NCBI GenBank assembly: GCA_948474755.1
Contig: CAOLHI010000962.1
Span: forward strand, 372,001 to 436,000
Direction of reading: 5' to 3'
DNA length: 64,000 nucleotides
Source of the DNA: Ctenosaura bakeri
Taxonomy: Eukaryota > Chordata > Lepidosauria > Squamata > Iguanidae
The notes beneath the pieces were generated by a model. It ran no database searches. It was not told the DNA's origin and worked only from the letters and a program-made list of their open reading frames with translations. The translations under genes and the position numbers were made by a program. This document shows positions 47,817-58,768 of the stretch, piece after piece (the stretch's first letter is position 1; each line of letters starts with the position of its first letter).

Positions 47817-48659
47817 ATTGTGCCAGGCTACAGGTGCTGTAATATTTTTTTTTATCTGAGGTCATTTGCTTTTCACAGTGTAAGGGAATAAAAGTTCTCA
47901 GATCTTCTCCCACCTCAAAATTGTACCAGAGAATGTGTTATCTTTTCTGTTGTGACTCAGACTGGCCGACAACATTAAAAACTAAGGGGAATTTGGGTGA
48001 ACACATTTATTTATCTATACACTTATTCATTAAACAGAAAAATTAATAAGAAAGACAAACAGAAGATTAAGTCAGACTATTCAACAAGATTAAATTAAAG
48101 GATGACTCAAGAGGACCAACATCACTCACCCCTCACCAGAGCTCTTTCACAGTCTGGTACTAACAATATGAAGAAACACCAGAGAAGATGAACTATGCAG
48201 TTTCAATGACCATATACATTCCTTCCTTCCCATAAGCACTGTACCTAGAGAATACTGGTGAGATTCATGTCCCAGACTTCACAACATTTGGAGCAACAGG
48301 CTTGGATTTTACACTAACAAATGGTGCCCCATCAGATGTACATGTATTTATATTAGCCAAGACTTGTAGGTCTACATTATAGGATTAAACCACAATCCTT
48401 GTTTGTCAAAGTATTCTATGCACTTTTAATTATAGCCATGCTATTTTTTCCCCCCTACAGATAATATTGTGTCAGCAGTTCCATAACAAAATCTCCTATT
48501 TTTAGGGATTTCAAATGCCACTGTTAAAAGTTGCTTTAGGCTGAAACTTGGCATGTAAAGCACCTTAAAAAAATAAATATGACAAATATATTAAGTCATT
48601 TCAGGAGTGCAGTTTTTAACCTGCTTTTTAAAAATGAACATGCTTATAATGAACATGCT
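47817..48659. other. Unassigned AT-rich DNA
   Basis: No supportable feature. Confidence 0.5.
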
Positions 48660-49025
48660 TATAGGGTGAGCAAACTGCATCTTGTGAACTACTTATGGCC
48701 CCTAAACTCCACTTTTGTGGCCCTTGAAATCTGCCAACAGTTCCCCAAAGTCCCTCAAATCTCCAACCTATAAAAATGTGGTGCCATTTTAATATAGTTT
48801 ATTGCTGCCAAACCACACAGAAATCCCCCCACAAAAAAAGGCTAAAAATCCAAAAAAAATACCACCATCATACCCTAATAGGCACCCCAGATCCTGCCCT
48901 ACCCCCTGCCACTTTTTTCTCTACAGTCCCTTTCAAAACGTCAACAAGAAGTGGTGTCACTTCCTGTCACCATTTTGAGAGGGATGTCACAGGAGAATGG
49001 AGGCATTTAGCCTTCATGTAGGAAG
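48660..49025 (+). repeat. Dispersed repeat family D
   Basis: GGTGAGCAAACTGCATCTTG, then GAAGTGGTGTCACTTCCTGT, CACCATTTTGAGAGGGATGT and GAGAATGGAGGCATTTAG. The copy at 50640-51045 shares CACCATTTTGAGA..GA.GTCA.AGGA.AATGGAGGCATTT. Class unknown. Confidence 0.55.
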
Positions 49026-49396
49026 GATAGGGCCCATAAGGTCGGGATGGGGGTCTTGCACCATGCAATTGCCTCCCCTGCTGTGGGAGAGGAGTTTCAT
49101 ATAAATCCTACATTAAAAACCTGCATTAAGAGCAGGGTGGAATACTTCTAGCTGTGCCAAACCCTGTGAATGCTAGTCCAGCTTCCTACTGCAGCAGGCC
49201 TATGGGTGTTCAAGTGTAAATGGACAGAGCTCTCCCACAAAAAAGAGGCTATAACTGATGTGATCTCACAGCTTGGTCACATGGGCTTTTACAGTTCATG
49301 TCAACTGTGCTAAATGATGTACATATTTTGAAACACCTTTATCGCACTACTAGCTACGAATATGAGGTAGTTATCCACAAATGTGTGTTTGTCTTA
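49026..49396. other. Unassigned non-coding DNA
   Basis: No supportable feature. Confidence 0.5.
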
Positions 49397-50018
49397 GGTC
49401 ATTTCCATACTACACTGGCCCTTTTTGCACGGCATTTTCCAGGCAAAAGGGCGCCTGGAGCGTCGAGCGATTGTGAGGAGCAATCTGCACAATGCACTCA
49501 CAATTGCGCGACACTCCAGGGTAGGGCAGGTGCCAATCGCGCACCTTTTCATTTTCAGCTAGAAGCCGAAAATGGTGCGCAATCACGCATTGCTTCTGGG
49601 CCCCACGCACACTTACCTGGCGTGCGGAGCCTCCAGAGCTGTGCCAGTCGCACTTCCTGCCCCAGCGCAGCCTGGGAAACTCCCAGGCTGTGCTGTAGAA
49701 GGAAGAGGTGGGCTCTCGCACGAGCAGGCAGCTCGTGCAGAGCCGACAGACCCTGGACGCAAGAGCCTCTCACCAAAGGCTGCTCGCATGATCCCCGCAC
49801 CCCAGCACCAGAAGAAGGTAAGGTGCGGAAGGGCCACTGTTACAGTGCTATTATTCCACTTTCAACATCCTATGCAATCCTGGGGTTTGCAGTTTAGAGA
49901 GAGGCATTTAGAATTCTCAACCAGAGAGGGCTTTGGCCTCAGTAAACTGCAAACCAGAATTCCACAGGATGTTGAAAGTGGAGTAGTAACACTATAACAG
50001 TTTAATGCAGAAATGACC
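49397..50018. mobile_element. Palindromic MITE family P, split by MITE A2, TTA target duplication
   Basis: Left piece GGTCATTTCCATACTACACT (49397-49416) is cut by MITE A2. The remainder resumes as GTTACAGTGCTATTATTCCA and ends TTAATGCAGAAATGACC at 50018. TTA is a direct repeat at 49394-49396 and 50019-50021. Removing A2 and one ACT gives a continuous P element. Confidence 0.95.
49417..49835 (+). mobile_element. MITE family A, copy A2, nested, ACT target duplication
   Basis: Starts GGCCCTTTTTGCACGGCATT and ends GTAAGGTGCGGAAGGGCC. ACT is a direct repeat at 49414-49416 and 49836-49838 inside the P element. Interior: CATTTTCAGCTAGAAGCCGA, CGCACACTTACCTGGCGTGC and a perfect hairpin CAGCCTGGGA (49668-49677) / TCCCAGGCTG (49681-49690). 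CpG-rich. The best reference copy of family A here; long apparent ORFs through it are spurious. Confidence 0.95.
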
Positions 50019-50021
50019 TTA

Positions 50022-50639
50022 GTGATCACAATATGGCCCAGCTGATGAAGCTGCAGGAAACAGTAAACCAATGGGGAAGTGAAACATTCACAGTTGTAAT
50101 CATCATCATAACAGTGACTAGAATTATTAGTAAGAGAACTGCCAATCTTCTTCCGTTGATGCCATAGCACTTGATAATTTGCCACTTTGGGAATTGTTGG
50201 GAGAATGTAAGAACTAGTTTCCTTGAAAACTGGCAGTTGTGGTGATACAAAGGACAGATGTGAGTATTTTTTGCATGCAGCTCTGTTTGTAAATAATACT
50301 TTAAGCAAAGCAATTTAATTAATCAAAAACTAAGAGCATATCCTAACCCTTTTGAATGATAACTCTCATTTCTGTGTACCATCCTTATTGCAAGTTCCAT
50401 CTTTCAGAAGTTCCCTGATAATTTTTGTTGTTACAGCCAACCTGAGCACCTCTTTGATGGAAAGGTGTAAAACAAACAAAAATCACCTAAATTACAGACA
50501 TCTTGGTTAAATCAGCACGGCATAAATTGCTAGTCCCAAATAGAGCAGATCCATTGAGCAAGTTGCTGAACAGAAAGTCAACACTTATATGAATCCCACT
50601 GATTCAATTGGTCTGGCATTCAGAATTAATGAAAATAAC
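50022..50639. other. Unassigned non-coding DNA
   Basis: No supportable feature. Confidence 0.5.
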
Positions 50640-51045
50640 TCCTTTTGTGGGCTAACTGTACCTTTATAGCAGTGGTGGATAGCTCTGTGGAGGTCACATG
50701 CCAAGCCCAAATAGCTCTGCTTTCTTCTGCAGTACCTCTCAAAATGGTGAAAAGAACTAACGTGACATCACTTTCTGCCACCATTTTGAGAAGGACGTCA
50801 GAGGAAAATGGAGGCATTTGGGGTTAGTTCAGGGTTCTGGGATGCTTATGGGGGGAATGAATTATTTTCATATTTTCTTGCACTTGGAGGGCTTTTTGCA
50901 TTGGTTTGGGAAATTGCCTGATAATAGGAGTTGTTGAGGAGTGGAATTTTGGGAGACTGGTAGGAGACTTCAGTGGCCAAAGCAATCAGGTCTAGGAGTC
51001 ACATGAATCTTGTTGGCCACAATTTGCCCACTCCTGCTCTATATA
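50640..51045 (+). repeat. Dispersed repeat family D
   Basis: CCTCTCAAAATGGTGAAAAG, TAACGTGACATCACTTTCTG, CCACCATTTTGAGAAGGACG, AAAATGGAGGCATTTGGGGT, and end TGTTGGCCACAATTTGCCCA. Second copy of the 48.66-49.03 kb family, with an extra 3' part. Class unknown. Confidence 0.55.
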
Positions 51046-51381
51046 CTTTTATAGCTTCAAGGGTGTGGCTCCACTAGTTAGTGCTGCCTGATGGATGTGC
51101 TGGTGGAACACTTCTATTTAGGTGTTATCCTGTTGGACAGGCACCCGTTAACCAGAATGACTGATAAGTGAGAGTTTGGGTAACATTCATTCTAAAGGAT
51201 CCACTCTCTACCTTGTTTACAATTTGTTGCTGAATTGGATTGTTCTAAAACTCTCCTCTCTCTGCTTGGTGTGGAGAAGCGTTTCCTGCACACATGGGTG
51301 TTCCCTTGCTGACATGCAGGATAATCTCTCTGCTTGGCAAAGACTAACCACTTCAGCCATTAACTCTGCTAGCCAAGAGTT

Positions 51382-52410
51382 TTGAAAATGTACATATGCA
51401 TGCAACTAAAGGATCTGTCTCTGCATAGAGGAACCCATTGTGATCCCAAATGGGAAGAAATTGAATACATTCATAGTCTACACACAATCTTCACTTCCAC
51501 ATCCCTGTTGGGAAAGAGAAGACTGACCACAAACACTGGTTGTACCCTCAGGTTGTACCACTCTGTAGACACTATGACCCTTGGAGTCAAGGAGATTTGT
51601 CATGGATACAACAATACACAAAAAACTATTGCACAATTCAGAACAGGTATGGAAAGGGTTAATATTATACTGAACATAGGCCAGGGGCCACACTACTCTG
51701 TTCATCCCAACATGGCATTTGAGCAGATAAAAAGACAAGAGATCCGATATAAAGACCTGGTGACTCTGGATAAACATGAAGGAGTCAGAATGCTAACCCA
51801 TGAAGAACTCAGCCAACAAAACATAGAAATCAATTTGTTTCCATACCTTCAACTAAAAGAGCAATTCAAAATGGATATAAAACTAGAAGGGATATCAATT
51901 CAAAAAACATACAACGAATTAGAAACCATAATATTTTTGAAAACCAAACAGCAAATTTCCCTTTTTTATAAATATTTTTTAACACGCAAATTGGAAGATG
52001 AAATAGTAAAAGATTCAGTGATAAAATGGGCACAAAATATCCAACACGAAATTTGTCTAGAACACTGGGAAACGGCTTGGAAGAATACAAACGGATTCAC
52101 TAGTGCTCAGGGTTTAAAAGAAAATTTCATTAAGATGATCTACAGGTATCACCTTACCCCAGCTAAAATAGATAAAATGTACCAATCAGGTTGTAACAAG
52201 TGTTGGAAATATAAAGAAAATGTTGGTACGTCTTACCATATATGGTGGACCTGTCCCATAACAAAGAAATATTGGATACAGATACACAAAGCCACAAAAG
52301 AAATATTTAAAGTTTCAGTTTCAATGCAACTAGAACTTTTTTTATTGAATATGACACATATGCTTGACAAAAAAAATTATATCAGAACAAACGTGTACTG
52401 TTATATTTAA
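51382..52410 (+). pseudogene. Chimeric ORF: host sequence fused in frame to L1 ORF2 C-terminus
   Basis: A 342-codon open frame. Codons 1-121 are upstream host DNA with no domain I recognise. Codons 122-342 are the C-terminal part of an L1 ORF2 protein, starting RYKDLVTLDKHEG. The L1 part carries LFPYLQLKEQFKMD and the cysteine-rich end CNKCWKYKENVGTSYHIWWT followed by CPITKKYW (about residues 271-302), the conserved LINE-1 carboxy-terminal motif. Endonuclease and reverse transcriptase domains are absent because the element is 5'-truncated. The frame ends early: L1 sequence continues past 52410 in another frame (about 52413-52590), with the shift near the A8 run at 52369-52376. The junction falls exactly at the target-site boundary, so the fusion is a by-product of insertion. 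No evidence of promoter, splicing or expression. Confidence 0.85.
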
Positions 52411-53080
52411 TAACAGTGGCAAAAATGTTGTTTGCAGGATCACCTAACGCTCCAAATATTGAACAATGGATGTTAAAAGTAAAAGAAATGAAACAATATG
52501 ATGTATTTTCAAATTACTTAAAAGGGAAACGAACCGACAATATTGAAAAAGTATGGCAGCCTGTCATGGCTTATGTAAAAAGATACAGTTAGTAGATGTT
52601 TAATAGGTGGTATAGATATCCAAAAGGTTCAAAGAAATATTGGGATTTAGAATAATTTTGATATTTTAAGAAGACAGATGTATATGTAAATGAAGTAACT
52701 ATGGAATGTTGTGAGAAACGTAGGTTTCAGACAAGTATAATTTTTCTTAACCTTATTGTTAAATTCAATTTGTACTTAATTATGTTTTTTGTTTTTTGTT
52801 CTTTAAAAGAAATAACAATAAAATGTGTACTAAACAGCTTTTTATATGGGGAAAATAAGGGAATTTATTAGGTTGTAGAGATAGCGTTATGTTAACAATC
52901 TAGGTATTTGGCAAAGGAAGTCAGAGTGATTAAATCTATTGTTTTAGCATCAATAGCTCAAGATCAAATATGTTTATTTATATATGGAAATTATGGAATA
53001 TGTTAACTGAGATAATTTATTTTTTGAAGTGGTTTTTTTAAATAAAGATAATAATAATAATAAAAAAAAGACAAGAGATC
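51729..53080 (+). mobile_element. 5'-truncated L1 retrotransposon with 16-bp target duplication
   Basis: AAAAAGACAAGAGATC is duplicated exactly at 51729-51744 and 53065-53080. The element body is 51745-53064. It holds the ORF2 C-terminus, a 3'-UTR of about 450 bp and an (AAT)n/A-rich tail (53047-53064). The target has T-AAAAA at the nick position (bottom strand TTTTT/A), matching the L1 endonuclease preference for TTTT/A. Perfect duplications and a nearly intact frame indicate a fairly recent insertion. It cannot move by itself. Confidence 0.95.
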
Positions 53081-54470
53081 ATAGCTTTCCTTTGAGAAAC
53101 TGAGAACTGATGACAGGCTCATTTACCAGTACATCTGCAAAGGGGGAGAGAAGATTATACTAGAACAGTAGGAATTTTGTTTCTTAAACCATGTAAACTA
53201 AATGTACCTGTTGCTAGAGATGTAATTAGTTTCTAAAATTTTATTTCTGGAGAAAGCAATGTTTAATTTTAGTATTTCTCTTCCTGCTGCAAAAAAAAAA
53301 AGACTTGGAAAACCAACTGAGGACTTTTTCTGTGCAAAAATTACATGTGGTTATTTTGCACAGAAAATAGCATTTTTAAGTATGGGAAACAGCTTGTTTC
53401 TTTGCAGAAGATAATACTACACGGAAATATATCTGTTTTAAGTGCAGATCAGATCAACCACATGCAAATTTTGTGTTAAGTATCCCCAAATGCAATATTT
53501 TCTCTGCAAGCAACAGCCTTTTTATGCACAAAACCACCATAAGCAAATTTTCTGTGGAATAAGTCATGAACTGCCAAGATTCTTGTCACTCCTGGATTTT
53601 TCTCGTGAAGGTTTCTCAATACTTGAAAAATAAGTTTTCAATAATTTCTGGAATATTCTTGAATATTCTTTCTGTCCCTATCTGGTGCTTGAGACTGGTG
53701 ACATACATTGACATAACTTCCCATATTACTATTTCAGTCGTTAGAGAAAGAAGTATCCTTAACATCCTACTACAATGACTTTGCTTGCCATGAACACTCT
53801 ATGCTGCATGGAGCCACAAGGCACACCAAAGGTTGGTCAGCGTCCAGAGAGATGGGGGGGGGGTCCCAGTTACAACTGTCCAACTACAGTGGGGGAAAAA
53901 GAAGAGCCATTATTGTCTCAGACCAAATCAGTGTAAATAACCATTGGACCATGGCGTTGTCTATGGGGATACACTCTGGCACTATTCGACTGGTGATGCA
54001 TAGGCCTTACAATAGAAGCATATAAGATTTTGCCATGGCACTATAGCTTTGGGTCTCATCCTGGCAGACAGATAGAAGTGCATACTAGCCTGGGGGTAGG
54101 TTTTTCGTAGCCCATGGTGCAATGCTTGGATGCTCCTCAGGGCTGCCAGAACATTACAGGTGGCAAGGCATTTGCCTTTCTTTAGTCAGTGGCATGTGGA
54201 TGCTTTTCTTTGCTTTAAAACAAACTACTTTACCCATCAATCACCAAAAAATCATTTACACCTGTAGCTATCTCTCATCTAAATTGTCCCTGATTTCATT
54301 TTGGTGCATTGGTCCCAATCAGTCCCAGATAAATTCTCTTTTTTTTTCCCTCTCAGTGTCACACTGCTATGGGAAGGTTCCATTGTAAAGATGGCCTAGG
54401 ATAACTTTAAACAAATAGAAGCAAGCAAGTTAGCAAGCACCAAATAAACAAATGTATTTCTCATTGAGCA
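53081..54470. other. Unassigned, with first copy of a TTCTGTGCAAAA inverted repeat (53328-53365)
   Basis: TTCTGTGCAAAA (53328-53339) and TTTTGCACAGAA (53354-53365) form a 12-bp perfect hairpin. A G run sits at about 53848-53856. Remaining sequence unassigned. Confidence 0.6.
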
Positions 54471-54503
54471 TGTAATTCTTCACTAATTTTCTTCTTGAAA
54501 AAG

Positions 54504-54680
54504 CAATTAATACTTTTAGCAATTTTCTTCCCTCTGCAAGAAAATCTTTAAAAACTAAACTTGTTTTCAAAGCCTTTTTGCGGTATGGGACTTATTCTGT
54601 GCAAAATTTGCACATTGTTATTTTGCACAGAAAACAGTTTTTTCTACACAGAGAACACATTTTTCTACACACTTTAAATT
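54504..54680 (+). repeat. Second copy of the TTCTGTGCAAAA hairpin repeat
   Basis: TTCTGTGCAAAA (54595-54606) and TTTTGCACAGAA (54621-54632). The preceding TTTTAGCAATTTTCTTCCCTCTGCAA parallels TTTTAGTATTTCTCTTCCTGCTGCAA before the first copy. So two diverged copies of one repeat lie about 1.27 kb apart in the same orientation. Class unknown. Confidence 0.6.
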
Positions 54681-55519
54681 ATCTTTTTGGCATAAACAAA
54701 ACATACTTAATATTGGAATAAACAATAACAAGGATATGAGAATGATTAGGTCAGACTCTTGCCTCTATAGATCTATCACAATCCATAACTAGACCACAAC
54801 TTATTTGCACTGAAATATTTGCTACTAACACTATTATAAATCTAGTGGAGTAGCAATATGGATTCTTCTCTGATCATGGAATGGTGCAAGAGTGACTACA
54901 TTCTACTGCTATTATTGCTTGAATGCCTTATAAAAAGCAAGAAAAGAGGTCCCATTAATTGTGATTAAAGTCAAGGCTAGACCATATAGTATCCACAGAC
55001 CACTTTGGCTTTGTGTACTGATGTGAAAGTTCTAGATTCAAATGCATGTGCATTAAAAACGAATATCTCCCTTTTAATATTGACCTTGGATGGAAACCAT
55101 TTCCAGTTAGGGATGCAAGAAACGTTTACAAATTTTCTCATTCACAATAAGAGGGGCTGCCTCAGATCATCAAGCTAACCTGCCAAGAAATTCCCAGCCT
55201 CCATGAAACTTCTTGCTTCCAGCATGAGAACAATGCAAGGGCTGCTTTACTTTTTCTCAGGGTTTCCATCATTTGCACAAAAATGTTTCTGCACCAAATC
55301 ACATTCTTGTGAAGCATAGCACACACAGAAGGAACCAGATGATTGATCAAAAACATACAAACTACACTTTCAGTGCTTCTAATTTTTCAGAGTCTATGAC
55401 AGAAGATAGTAGCTGTCATAGACTGGAATCCTGTTGGTGGCTTATGCTGATCTAGCTACACCGACAAGTCTATTGAGGAAGAAGATATCCTGTGCTTCCT
55501 TGTGCAGTGCTTCTGTCTC
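54681..55519. other. Unassigned non-coding DNA
   Basis: No supportable feature. Confidence 0.5.
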
Positions 55520-55522
55520 TAA

Positions 55523-55909
55523 GGCCCTTTCCACATGGACATGGGGTCCTGGCATGGGGACGCAAGAGGAGCAGGACTGCAATGATGCTTCTATAAGATC
55601 TCATTGCAGTCCCATCCTTCTTGTGTCACCAGCCAGCGCTATCGCAGGGTATATCATTGATGGATTTTCTCCATCAACGTTCCCCAATTGCGCAATGCTC
55701 CCACACTTACCTGTCACATAGAAGGGCCTGAAGCATGGGAAAGAGCCTGGCTGTGCTGCAAAGGGAAGAGGTGTGTCCCTCTCAATCCCTTCCACAGGGA
55801 ACTGGTCTGGTGCATAGAGAAGAACTCCCATCGCAGTCCCTTCCAACCAGAGTCACTGCTGGTATCCTGACCACAGGGCGACAGGATAAGGTAAAGTGCA
55901 GAAAGAGCC
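55523..55909 (+). mobile_element. MITE family C, copy C2, with TAA target duplication
   Basis: Starts GGCCCTTTCCACATGGACAT and ends GTAAAGTGCAGAAAGAGCC. TAA is a direct repeat at 55520-55522 and 55910-55912. Interior: AGGACTGCAATGATGCTTCT, GGCTGTGCTGCAAAGGGAAG and TGACCACAGGGCGACAGGAT. Shares ends and the GCTGTGCTGCA.A.GGAAGAGG block with family A. Non-coding. Confidence 0.92.
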
Positions 55910-55912
55910 TAA

Positions 55913-57233
55913 GTGAAAAAGGGCAGCCAGAGGCACCTGAGTACAACCCTTCTACCCAACCATTGATTGTTGGTGTAGGGGGTGCATCTGGGAGTGGTCC
56001 AGTTATACTTGTGTACAGAAGAACAAAAAACAGCTTTCACTCTTGTCCAAGTAGTGGGGATGGCAGAGTTGGTGCCTCTTCTTTTCTCCCAGTTGTATAA
56101 GGACCTGGGCACACCCTCATTCTTTGGCTCAATGATGTAGTCATGTGTAGGAGCCTTTGGCTGCCTTTGTATACCCCAGAGAGGATGATCAGCTGTTACC
56201 CCCAGTGTAGATGGAAGAAATGTACACCCTGGATTGAATCTTGGCCATAGTTTACTAAAGCATTTTAGGTAATTTATGCAACACTTTTTTCTCAGAAATG
56301 CCAAAGTTCTTTCTAAACCAATAGGAAATGTTTGGAAACAGGCACTGCACTTGTATATACCAGGTCAACTGAAAGTGCGAGTCAGTATGTTCGTCTATTT
56401 TTATGTTAGGCCTGTCCCCAAACCTAAGGATGACTTCCTCAATCTATGTTCATCTTTCTTTCTTCTTTCTTTTAACTAAAAAAAAAAAAAGAACAGAAAA
56501 ATAGGAAAACAAGGGAGTAGGAAATAGTGCATACAGGGGGAAAAGCAAGATTTTTCTTTTTAAAGGTCTAGGACTTTTTTCATCTTTTTAGTGCAAAACA
56601 GAAGAATGAATTCTGTGGATGCTCCACTTCACGGAAATGAGCCCATTATGGCATTAAGCTGGCATACTGAAAGTCTCAGTTCTAACCAGATGAGCAGACA
56701 TTGACATGTGACTAAAATGAAAAACTCATAGATGCTTGAAAATCAAAGTTAATCTGAAACGTACACACCCATAATACTGTTCCTTTATTCTTTATTACCA
56801 AAGTGTTAGGGATTAAGCCCCATATTCTCCCTCCCTAGAACTGTTCTCTGTACTATTCAGAACTCTTACATTACACTGTTGTTTCATTTACATTTGATGC
56901 ATTCAGATAATTCAACCCAACATTTAAACACATCCACATTCAGAGATGCAGTGAAGAACTAATGGACTTCCTTAAATTCTTGAGAGCTAGTGCTGTTGTG
57001 ATATTACCTATTCTTAGCAAAGGCTGTTGGAATTGTAGGACTTGCTTCCCTGTAAATTCACATAGGATGCAAGACCATCAGGTCCTTTCTCTTTAATCAT
57101 AAGTGTGCATGAGAAAATAAAAGCAAGTATGAAGATCCAGGACTTCTTTCTGTAGTGTAACTGAAATCTTGCTTGGTTCACTAGTCAATAAAGAATAATA
57201 ATTGACTGGTTAATTAGTCTTAGTCACTGAAAG
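55913..57233. other. Unassigned non-coding DNA
   Basis: An A run near 56478-56490. No exon or RNA gene recognised. Confidence 0.5.
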
Positions 57234-57255
57234 ATGGTGGTGGTGGTGGTGATGG

Positions 57256-57286
<31 letters not shown>

Positions 57287-57450
57287 TCATTATCTGTATG
57301 CATTCTAATGTAACATTTGTGCTCCCAACAGACTGGCAAGTGTACAGACTATTAGCTGTTGCAGGTCTCTCTTTCTCAATCTCTCTCTCTCTCCTTTTCT
57401 CCCTCCCTCTCTCTCTCTATCTTTTTCTCTCTGTCTCCCCCCCTCCCTTT
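57234..57450 (+). repeat. (GGT)n(GAT)n and (CT)n microsatellites
   Basis: GGTGGTGGTGGTGGTGATGG runs into GATGATGATGATGATGATGA to 57285. A CTCTCT-rich pyrimidine tract occupies about 57368-57450. Confidence 0.93.
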
Positions 57451-57960
57451 TTTATCCTAGTCTTTAATCCCAGACTTGGCTTGTTGCGCTTCAAATTGAA
57501 ATATCCTGAACAGATGTAAAAACACATGTGAGCCACTGCTCGCAAGCTGTGCAAAGCTTTGTTTCATCTGCTGATGATGTGAGCCTAAAGGAGATCTTTT
57601 TAAAATTTCATCACTATTCAAAAGGATAATTAATACGTACCCCCAGGCTTTGATTATGCTATACCCAGTGTGTACTGCTGGTACAAAAATAATGAGGCTC
57701 TCATCAGGCCGAATGAACACTTGCAGCAAACATTCAGTTTCCATAAGAAATTTAAGATTCAGCAGTGGTACCATGTAGGTGGCTTAATCTAATTTTAATT
57801 TGTAACACAATACAATAGATAAGATCATTTGTTTGTAACCAGCGCAGGCATTTTGTTTACATGAAACCCCAGTCAGCATTCAGCAGATGGTCTTTTAAAG
57901 GCTTAATTGAAGTTTTCTAATCTAACATTTTTTACTCCATTATGAAACAAAAAAAATAGA
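57451..57960. promoter_or_regulatory. Candidate conserved non-coding block (about 0.5 kb)
   Basis: Long unique-looking stretch with motif-dense text such as GCTGATGATGTGAGCCTAAA, GGATAATTAATACGTACC, TTTGTTTACATGAAACCCCA and CTTTTAAAGGCTTAATTGAA. No repeat signature; includes forkhead-like TGTTTAC and homeodomain-like TAATTAA sites. It looks like a developmental enhancer-type element, but this is judged by texture only. Confidence 0.4.
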
Positions 57961-58765
57961 TACAGAAAGATAGATAGAGAGAAAGGACAGAAAAGAAAAG
58001 AAAAATGATGAGGAAGCAGGCCAAAAAAAAAAAAAAAGTTACGTGCAAATGACCCTTCCAGACTTGCCACCCTATGCATGGACAGAAAAACTGGGGACAC
58101 AATTTCAGCAAATTTCTACAGAGAATGAAGAAATTCTTCAATACTCTTTCAAAGGTGGCGCTAACCATGAGAAGCTGCAGTAGCACACCTTTGTTCTTAT
58201 TTTTTCCCCAAAGGTTTTTGTCTTTTCTTCCCAGCCTATCAAAAATGGTGATAATTACAACTCTGTTGGCAGATTTACCACTATTTTGCATTGTTCACAA
58301 TGTTCCATGGTCAGTGATGCCCTGGGGCATATTCTGTATATATGTGTGGAAATCAGGGAAGGGACATCCCAGAAAAACTAGTGGAGAAAATTTGGAGAAA
58401 AGTTTGCAAAGCAGCCTTTTATCTGTAATGGATTAAGAAAACAAAAATGCCTGGGTGTTTCCCGGTATAAAATACCTTCTAGTTCAGATCTAGCTGTCAT
58501 TCTTTGGTCTCCCAAATATTAAATTTCTTAGTGGCCAATGTAGGTATATCTTGTCTCTAGCACAGATGCTTATAGTACCACTCCTTTCCTGAATGTGTTG
58601 TGACAGGTATGACAGTGGTCATTGTTTCGTCAAGCTCTGAAGAGAAAATACTGTGCCAAAATTTATCCTCCAATTTTTAATTTTTTTCTTCTCCCTTTTA
58701 TCCTAATTCTGAAGGTCCTTAAGAATTACTTTCCTTTGATGGTGTCTTTGACGTTGCAAGATGGC
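57961..58765. other. Unassigned non-coding DNA
   Basis: An A run at 58023-58037. Nothing else supportable. Confidence 0.5.
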
Positions 58766-58768
58766 TGA

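Noticed and set aside
49298..49897. 199-codon plus-strand reading frame, second longest in the window
   Set aside because: It runs from unique DNA through the P and A2 elements; the sequence is a translation of nested MITEs with no domain.
53081..53110. The second AAGACAAGAGATC as start of another repeat
   Set aside because: It is the right-hand copy of the L1 target-site duplication.
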